Positions 57,001 through 64,000 of a DNA stretch of 64,000 bases are shown piece after piece. Every line of letters begins with the position of its first letter. Positions within the stretch are counted from its first letter, which is position 1. Made by a program: the position numbers and the translations under genes. The notes below the pieces were generated by a model. The model saw only the letters and a list, made by a program, of their open reading frames with translations, searched no databases and was not told the origin of the DNA. This stretch comes from Plumapathes pennacea (Eukaryota; Cnidaria; Anthozoa; Antipatharia; Myriopathidae). The stretch is taken from contig OZ038464.1 in NCBI GenBank assembly GCA_964036295.1, forward strand, positions 13,874,001-13,938,000, read 5' to 3'.

Positions 57001-60000
57001 CTAATGTATTGAAAAAGTCTTGTAATAGTCCAAGGAAGGTTTCCTGAAAGTTTCAAGAGTTTTCAATTTTTGGCCAAAATCGGCAAAAAACCCTGTGCTA
57101 TAGCCTTAGTATTTTGTCAAAATTCCAAGATTTTTCGACCATATCGGAATTGCATGAAACTTTCAGGAAACGTTCCTGGGACTATGCCGACGGTTTTGGC
57201 ATAGTTTTTGTAAACTTTTAGCCCGCGCGTCGTGAGAAATTCGAGCAAATTCGAGCAAATCATGCCCTAATTAAAACATCACACCTTTCGAGCAATGGAG
57301 CCAACTTTAAGCTGCTATATCTCGCCAACGGATAAAGATAGATAAAGCTAATGTATTGAAAAAGTCTTGTATAGTCCAAGGAAGGTTTCCTGAAAGTTTC
57401 AAGAGTTTTCAATTTTTGGCCAAAATCGGCAATAAACCCTGTGCTATGGCCTTAGTATTTTCTCAAAATTCCAAGATTTATCGACCATCTCAGAATTGCA
57501 TGAAACTTTCAGGAAACGTTCCTGGGACTATGCCGACGGTTTTTGCATAGTTTTTGTAAACTTTTAGCCCGCGCGTCGTGAGAAATTCGAGCAAATTCGA
57601 GCAAATCATGCCCTAATTAAAACATCACACCTTTCGAGCAATGGAGCCAACTTTAAGCTGCTATATCTCGCCAACGGATAAAGATAGATAAAGCTAATGT
57701 ATTGAAAAAGTCTTGTAATAGTCCAAGGAAGGTTTCCTGAAAGTTTCAAGAGTTTTCAATTTTTGGCCAAAATCGGCAAAAAACCCTGTGCTATAGCCTT
57801 AGTATTTTGTCAAAATTCCAAGATTTATCGACCATATCAGAATTGCATGAAACTTTCAGGAAACGTTCCTGGGACTATGCCGACGGTTTTTGCATAGTTT
57901 TTGTAAACTTTTAGCCCGCGCGTCGTGAGAAAGTCGAGCAAATTCGAGCAAATCATGCCCTAATTAAAACATCACACCTTTCGAGCAATGGAGCCAACTT
58001 TAAACTGCTATATCTCGCCAACGGATAAAGATAGATAAAGCTAATGTATTGAAAAAGTCTTGTAATAGTCCAAGGAAGGCTAACTGAAAGTTTCAAGAGT
58101 TTTCAATTTTTGGCCAAAATCGGCAAAAAACCCTGTGCTATAGCCTTAGTATTTTGTCAAAATTCCAAGATTTATCGACCATCTCAGAATTGCATGAAAC
58201 TTTCAGGAAACGTTCCTGGGACTATGCCGACGGTTTTTGCATAGTTTTTGTAAACTTTTAGCCCGCGCGTCGTGAGAAATTCGAGCAAATTCGAGCAAAT
58301 CATGCCCTAATTAAAACATCACACCTTTCGAGCAATGGAGCCAACTTTAAGCTGCTATATCTCGCCAACGGATAAAGATAGATAAAGCTAATGTATTGAA
58401 AAGGTCTTGTATAGTCCAAGGAAGGTTTCCTGAAAGTTTCAAGAGTTTTCAATTTTTTGCCAAAATCGGCAAAAAACCCTGTGCTATAGTCTTAGTATTT
58501 TGTCAAAATTCCAAGATTTATCGACCATCTCAGAATCGCATGAAACTTTCAGGAAACGTTCCTTGGGCTATGCCGACGGTTTTTGCATAGTTTTTGTAAA
58601 CTTTTAGCTCGCGCGTCGTGAGAAATTCGAGCAAATTCGAGCCAAATCATGCCCTAATTAAAACATCACATCTTTCGAGCAATGGAGCCAACTTTAAGCT
58701 GCTATATCTCGCCAACGGATAAAGATAGATAAAGCTAATGTATTGAAAAAGTCTTGTATAGTCCAAGGAAGGTTTCCTGAAAGTTTCAAGAGTTTTCAAT
58801 TTTTGGCCAAAATCGGCAAAAAACCCTGTGCTATAGCCTTAGTATTTTGTCAAAATTCCAAGATTTATCGACCATCTCAGAATTGCATGAAACTTTCAGG
58901 AAACGTTCCTGGGACTATGCCGACGGTTTTTGCATAGTTTTTGTAAACTTTTAGCCCGCGCGTCGTGAGAAATTCGAGCAAATTCGAGCAAATCATGCCC
59001 TAATTAAAACATCACACCTTTCGAGCAATGGAGCCAACTTTAAACTGCTATATCTCGCCAACGGATAAAGATAGATAAATCTAATGTATTGAAAAAGTCT
59101 TGTAATAGTCCAAGGAAGGCTTCCTGAAAGTTTCAAGAGTTTTCAATTTTTGGCCAAAATCGGCAAAAAAACCCTGTGCTATAGCCTTACTATTTTGTCA
59201 AAATTCCAAGATTTATCGACCATCTCAGAATTGCATGAAACTTTCAGGAAACGTTCCTGGGACTATGCCGACGGTTTTTGCATAGTTTGTGTAAACTTTT
59301 AGCCCGCGCGTCGTGAGAAATTCGAGCAAATTCGAGCCAAACATGCCCTAATTAAAACATCACACCTTTCGAGCAATGGAGCCAACTTTAAACTGCTATA
59401 TCTCGCCAACGGATAAAGATAGATAAAGCTAATGTATTGAAAAAGTCTTGTAATAGTCCAAGGAAGGCTTCCTGAAAGTTTCAAGAGTTTTCAATTTTTG
59501 GCCAAAATCGGCAAAAAAAACCCTGTGCTATAGCCTTACTATTTTGTCAAAATTCCAAGATTTATCGACCATCTCAGAATCGCATGAAACTTTCAGGAAA
59601 CGTTCCTGGGACTATGCCGACGGTTTGTGCATAGTTTTTGTAAACTTTTAGCTCGCGCGTCGTGAGAAATTCGAGCAAATCATGCTCTAATTAAAACATC
59701 ACACCTTTCGAGCAATGGAGCCAACTTTAAGCTGCTATATCTCGCCAACGGATAAAGATAGATAAAGCTAATGTATTGAAAAAGTCTTGTAATAGTCCAA
59801 GGAAGGTTTCCTGAAAGTTTCAAGAGTTTTCAATTTTTGGCCAAAATCGGCAAAAAACCCTGTGCTATAGCCTTAGTATTTTGTCAAAATTCCAAGATTT
59901 ATCGACCATCTCAGAATCGCATGAAACTTTCAGGAAACGTTCCTGGGACTATGCCGACGGTTTTGGCATAGTTTTTGTAAACTTTTAGCCCGCGCGTCGT

Positions 60001-63000
60001 GAGAAATTCGAGCAAATTCGAGCAAATCATGCCCTAATTAAAACATCACACCTTTCGAGCAATGGAGCCAACTTTAAACTGCTATATCTCGCCAACGGAT
60101 AAAGATAGATAAAGCTAATGTATTGAAAAAGTCTTGTAATAGTCCAAGGAAGGTTTCCTGAAAGTTTCAAGAGTTTTCAATTTTTGGCCAAAATCGGCAA
60201 AAAACCCTGTGCTATAGCCTTAGTATTTTGTCAAAATTCCAAGATTTATCGACCATCTCAGAATCGCGTGAAACTTTCACTAAACGTTCCTGGGACTATG
60301 CCGACGGTTTTTGCATAGTTTTTGTAAACTTTTAGCCCGCGCGTCGTGAGAAATTCGAGCAAATTCGAGCAAATCATGCCCTAATTAAAACATCACACCT
60401 TTCGAGCAATGGAGCCAACTTTAAGCTGCTATATCTCGCCAACGGATAAAGATAGATAAAGCTAATGTATTGAAAAAGTCTTGTAATAGTCCAAGGAAGG
60501 CTAACTGAAAGTTTCAAGAGTTTTCAATTTTTGGCCAAAATCGGCAAAAAACCCTGTGCTATAGTCTTAGTATTTTGTCAAAATTCCAAGATTTTTCGAC
60601 CATCTCAGAATCGCATGAAACTTTCAGGAAACGTTCCTTGGGCTATGCCGACGGTTTGTGCATAGTTTTTGTAAACTTTTAGCCCGCGCGTCGTGAGAAA
60701 TTCGAGCAAATTCGAGCCAAACATGCCCTAATTAAAACATCACACCTTTCGAGCAATGGAGCCAACTTTAAGCTGCTATATCTCGCCAACGGATAAAGAT
60801 AGATAAAGCTAATGTATTGAAAAAGTCTTGTAATAGTCCAAGGAAGGTTTCCTGAAAGTTTCAAGAGTTTTCAATTTTTAGCCAAAATCGGCAAGAAACC
60901 CTGTGCTATAGCCTTAGTATTTTTTCAAAATTCCAAGATTTATCGACCATCTCAGAATTGCATGAAACTTTCAGGAAACGTTCCTGGGACTATGCCGACG
61001 GTTTTGGCATAGTTTTTGTAAACTTTTATCCCGCGCGTCGTGAGAAATTCGAGCAAATTCGAGCAAATCATGCCCTAATTAAAACATCACATCTTTCGAG
61101 CAATGGAGCCAACTTTAAGCTGCTATATCTCGCCAACGGATAAAGATAGATAAAGCTAATGTATTGAAAAAGTCTTGTATAGTCCAAGGAAGGTTTCCTG
61201 AAAGTTTCAAGAGTTTTCAATTTTTTGGCCAAAATCGGCAAAAAACCCTGTGCTATAACCTTAGTATTTTGTCAAAATTCCAAGATTTATCGACCATCTC
61301 AGAATTGCATGAAACTTTCAGGAAACGTTCCTGGGACTATGCGGACGGTTTTTGCATAGTTTTTGTAAACTTTTAGCCCGCGCGTCGTGAGAAATTCGAG
61401 CAAATTCGAGCAAATCATGCCCTAATTAAAACATCACACCTTTCGAGCAATGGAGACAACTTTAAACTGCTATATCTCGCCAACGGATAAAGATAGATAA
61501 AGCTAATGTATTGAAAAAGTCTTGTAATAGTCCAAGGAAGGCTTCCTGAAAGTTTCAAGAGTTTTCAATTTTTGGCCAAAATCGGCAAAAAAACCCTGTG
61601 CTATAGCCTTACTATTTTGTCAAAATTCCAAGATTTATCGACCATCTCAGAATCGCATGAAACTTTCAGGAAACGTTCCTGGGACTATGCCGACGGTTTG
61701 TGCATAGTTTTTGTAAACTTTTAGCCCGCGCGTCGTGAGAAATTCGAGCAAATCATGCTCTAATTAAAACATCACACCTTTCGAGCAATGGAGCCAACTT
61801 TAAGCTGCTATATCTCGCCAACGGATAAAGATAGATAAAGCTAATGTATTGAAAAAGTCTTGTAATAGTCCAAGGAAGGTTTCCTGAAAGTTTCAAGAGT
61901 TTTCAATTTTTGGCCAAAATCGGCAAAAAACCCTGTGCTATAGCCTTAGTATTTTGTCAAAATTCCAAGATTTATCGACCATCTCAGAATTGCATGAAAC
62001 TTTCAGGAAACGTTCCTGGGACTATGCCGACGGTTTTGGCATAGTTTTTGTAAACTTTTATCCCGCGCGTCGTGAGAAATTCGAGCAAATTCGAGCAAAT
62101 CATGCCCTAATTAAAACATCACATCTTTCGAGCAATGGAGCCAACTTTAAGCTGCTATATCTCGCCAACGGATAAAGATAGATAAAGCTAATGTATTGAA
62201 AAAGTCTTGTATAGTCCAAGGAAGGTTTCCTGAAAGTTTCAAGAGTTTTCAATTTTTTGGCCAAAATCGGCAAAAAACCCTGTGCTATAACCTTAGTATT
62301 TTGTCAAAATTCCAAGATTTATCGACCATCTCAGAATTGCATGAAACTTTCAGGAAACGTTCCTGGGACTATGCGGACGGTTTTTGCATAGTTTTTGTAA
62401 ACTTTTAGCCCGCGCGTCGTGAGAAATTCGAGCAAATTCGAGCAAATCATGCCCTAATTAAAACATCACACCTTTCGAGCAATGGAGACAACTTTAAACT
62501 GCTATATCTCGCCAACGGATAAAGATAGATAAAGCTAATGTATTGAAAAAGTCTTGTAATAGTCCAAGGAAGGCTTCCTGAAAGTTTCAAGAGTTTTCAA
62601 TTTTTGGCCAAAATCGGCAAAAAAACCCTGTGCTATAGCCTTACTATTTTGTCAAAATTCCAAGATTTATCGACCATCTCAGAATCGCATGAAACTTTCA
62701 GGAAACGTTCCTGGGACTATGCCGACGGTTTGTGCATAGTTTTTGTAAACTTTTAGCCCGCGCGTCGTGAGAAATTCGAGCAAATCATGCTCTACTTAAA
62801 ACATCACACCTTTCGAGCAATGGAGCCAACTTTAAGCTGCTATATCTCGCCAACGGATAAAGATAGATAAAGCTAATGTATTGAAAAAGTCTTGTAATAG
62901 TCCAAGGAAGGTTTCCTGAAAGTTTCAAGAGTTTTCAATTTTTGGCCAAAATCGGCAAAAAACCCTGTGCTATAGCCTTAGTATTTTGTCAAAATTCCAA

Positions 63001-64000
63001 GATTTATCGACCATCTCAGAATTGCATGAAACTTTCAGGAAACGTTCCTGGGACTATGCCGACGGTTTTGGCATAGTTTTTGTAAACTTTTAGCCCGCGC
63101 GTCGTGAGAAATTCGAGCAAATTCGAGCAAATCATGCCCTAATTAAAACATCACACCTTTCGAGCAATGGAGCCAACTTTAAGCTGCTATATCTCGCCAA
63201 CGGATAAAGATAGATAAAGCTAATGTATTGAAAAAGTCTTGTAATAGTCCAAGGAAGGTTTCCTGAAAGTTTCAAGAGTTTTCAATTTTTGGCCAAAATC
63301 GGCAAAAAACCCTGTGCTATAGCCTTAGTATTTTGTCAAAATTCCAAGATTTATCGACCATATCAGAATTGCATGAAACTTTCAGGAAACGTTCCTGGGA
63401 CTATGCCGACGGTTTGTGCATAGTTTTTGTAAACTTTTAGCCCGCGCGTCGTGAGAAATTCGAGCAAATCATACCCTTATTTAAACATCACACCTTTCGA
63501 GCAATGGAGCCAACTTTAAGCTGCTATATCTCGCCAACGGATAAAGATAGATAAAGCTAATGTATTGAAAAAGTCTTGTAATAGTCCAAGGAAGGTTTCC
63601 TGAAAGTTTCAAGAGTTTTCAATTTTTGGCCAAAATCGGCAAAAAACCCTGTGCTATAGCCTTAGTATTTTGTCAAAATTCCAAGATTTATCGACCATCT
63701 CAGAATTGCATGAAACTTTCAGGAAACGTTCCTGGGACTATGCCGACGGTTTTGGCATAGTTTTTGTAAACTTTTAGCCCGCGCGTCGTGAGAAATTCGA
63801 GCAAATTCGAGCAAATCATGCCCTAATTAAAACATCACACCTTTCGAGCAATGGAGCCAACTTTAAACTGCTATATCTCGCCAACGGATAAAGATAGATA
63901 AAGCTAATGTATTGAAAAAGTCTTGTAATAGTCCCAGGAAGGCTTCCTGAAAGTTTCAAGAGTTTTCAATTTTTGGCCAAAATCGGCAAAAAACCCTGTG
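48046..64000. repeat. Satellite array, 343-347-bp monomer, about 44 copies
   Basis: Head-to-tail monomers run to the end of the window. Fixed landmarks in each are CTGCTATATCTCGCCAACGG, TAGTCCAAGGAAGGTTTCC, TTTTTGGCCAAAATCGGC, GTGCTATAGCCTTAGTATTT, CATGAAACTTTCAGGAAACG, TAAACTTTTAGCCCGCGCGT and ATTCGAGCAAATCATGCCC. The first units on the left are the most diverged. Between about 49640 and 52110 two monomer types alternate as a 686-bp dimer. Longer blocks repeat at 2427 bp (54.2-54.7 kb against 56.6-57.1 kb) and at 1032 bp (from 61.0 kb against 62.1 kb). The short open frames in it shift between monomers and are not genes. A single element interrupts it at 52436-53203. Confidence 0.97.
52436..53203. 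mobile_element. TIR element inserted in the satellite
   Basis: A 768-bp insert with inverted ends CATCGCCAGAAATTCCGGAC and CATCGCCAGAAATTTCAGAC, followed by AT. The satellite monomer is interrupted after TGTATTG and resumes at GAAAAAGTCTTG, so no duplication longer than one base is evident. It carries an internal repeat of AAAGTACACATCGAATTT and no transposase. Confidence 0.8.

Noticed and set aside
50304..62408. Repeated 60-85-codon frames in the satellite
   Set aside because: Monomer lengths are not constant multiples of three and starts and stops change between copies; the similarity follows the DNA repeat.
48046..64000. CRISPR-like array
   Set aside because: Units are about 345 bp with no repeat-spacer pattern, in a eukaryotic context.

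Overview
The window looks like nuclear DNA from an early-branching animal. A cnidarian, probably a stony coral, is my inference from the intron-rich animal genes, the dense small MITEs, and the mix of BEL/Pao, Kolobok-like and LINE remnants. No prokaryotic or organellar features were seen, and no tRNA or rRNA gene was recognised.

Left third (1-20340): a plus-strand gene for CIR1, the RBPJ-interacting corepressor, reconstructed as ten exons; the first coding exon lies upstream of the window. With an 8-nt microexon at 6757-6764 the reading frame closes exactly. Its second in-window intron holds a complete intronless SLC32/VIAAT-like amino-acid transporter gene on the same strand (3365-4804) and a Ty3/gypsy integrase fossil. 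Another intron holds an intact 6.2-kb BEL/Pao retrotransposon (9028-15205, antisense) with identical 293-bp LTRs, inserted four bases past a splice donor. Other introns carry a LINE fragment broken by a mariner-type MITE, and several further MITEs.

Middle (21573-29535): an eight-exon plus-strand polypeptide N-acetylgalactosaminyltransferase gene predicting 597 residues. It has a signal anchor, GT-A catalytic motifs and a C-terminal ricin-type lectin domain. Intron 6 contains a 1.7-kb TTAA-flanked, THAP-bearing Kolobok-like element. After an intergenic stretch comes a minus-strand gene (32074-43431) of ten exons, predicting 654 residues with two N-terminal KH domains and a C-terminal body I do not recognise. 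A 2.9-kb element with GGAATTCC arrays and several MITEs occupy its introns. It is head-to-head with a small plus-strand gene (44354-44929) that is open only across two compensating frameshifts.

Right quarter (48046 to the window end): a satellite of about 44 monomers of 343-347 bp, running off the end. Monomers are arranged in 686-bp dimers and longer higher-order blocks, and each contains a long imperfect dyad. A 768-bp TIR element interrupts the array once, and its left border is marked by elements ending in GTTGCGGAGAGGAC.

The genes are unrelated housekeeping, signalling and secretory genes with no pathway link. The notable biology is how transposons and satellite have shaped their introns and surroundings.
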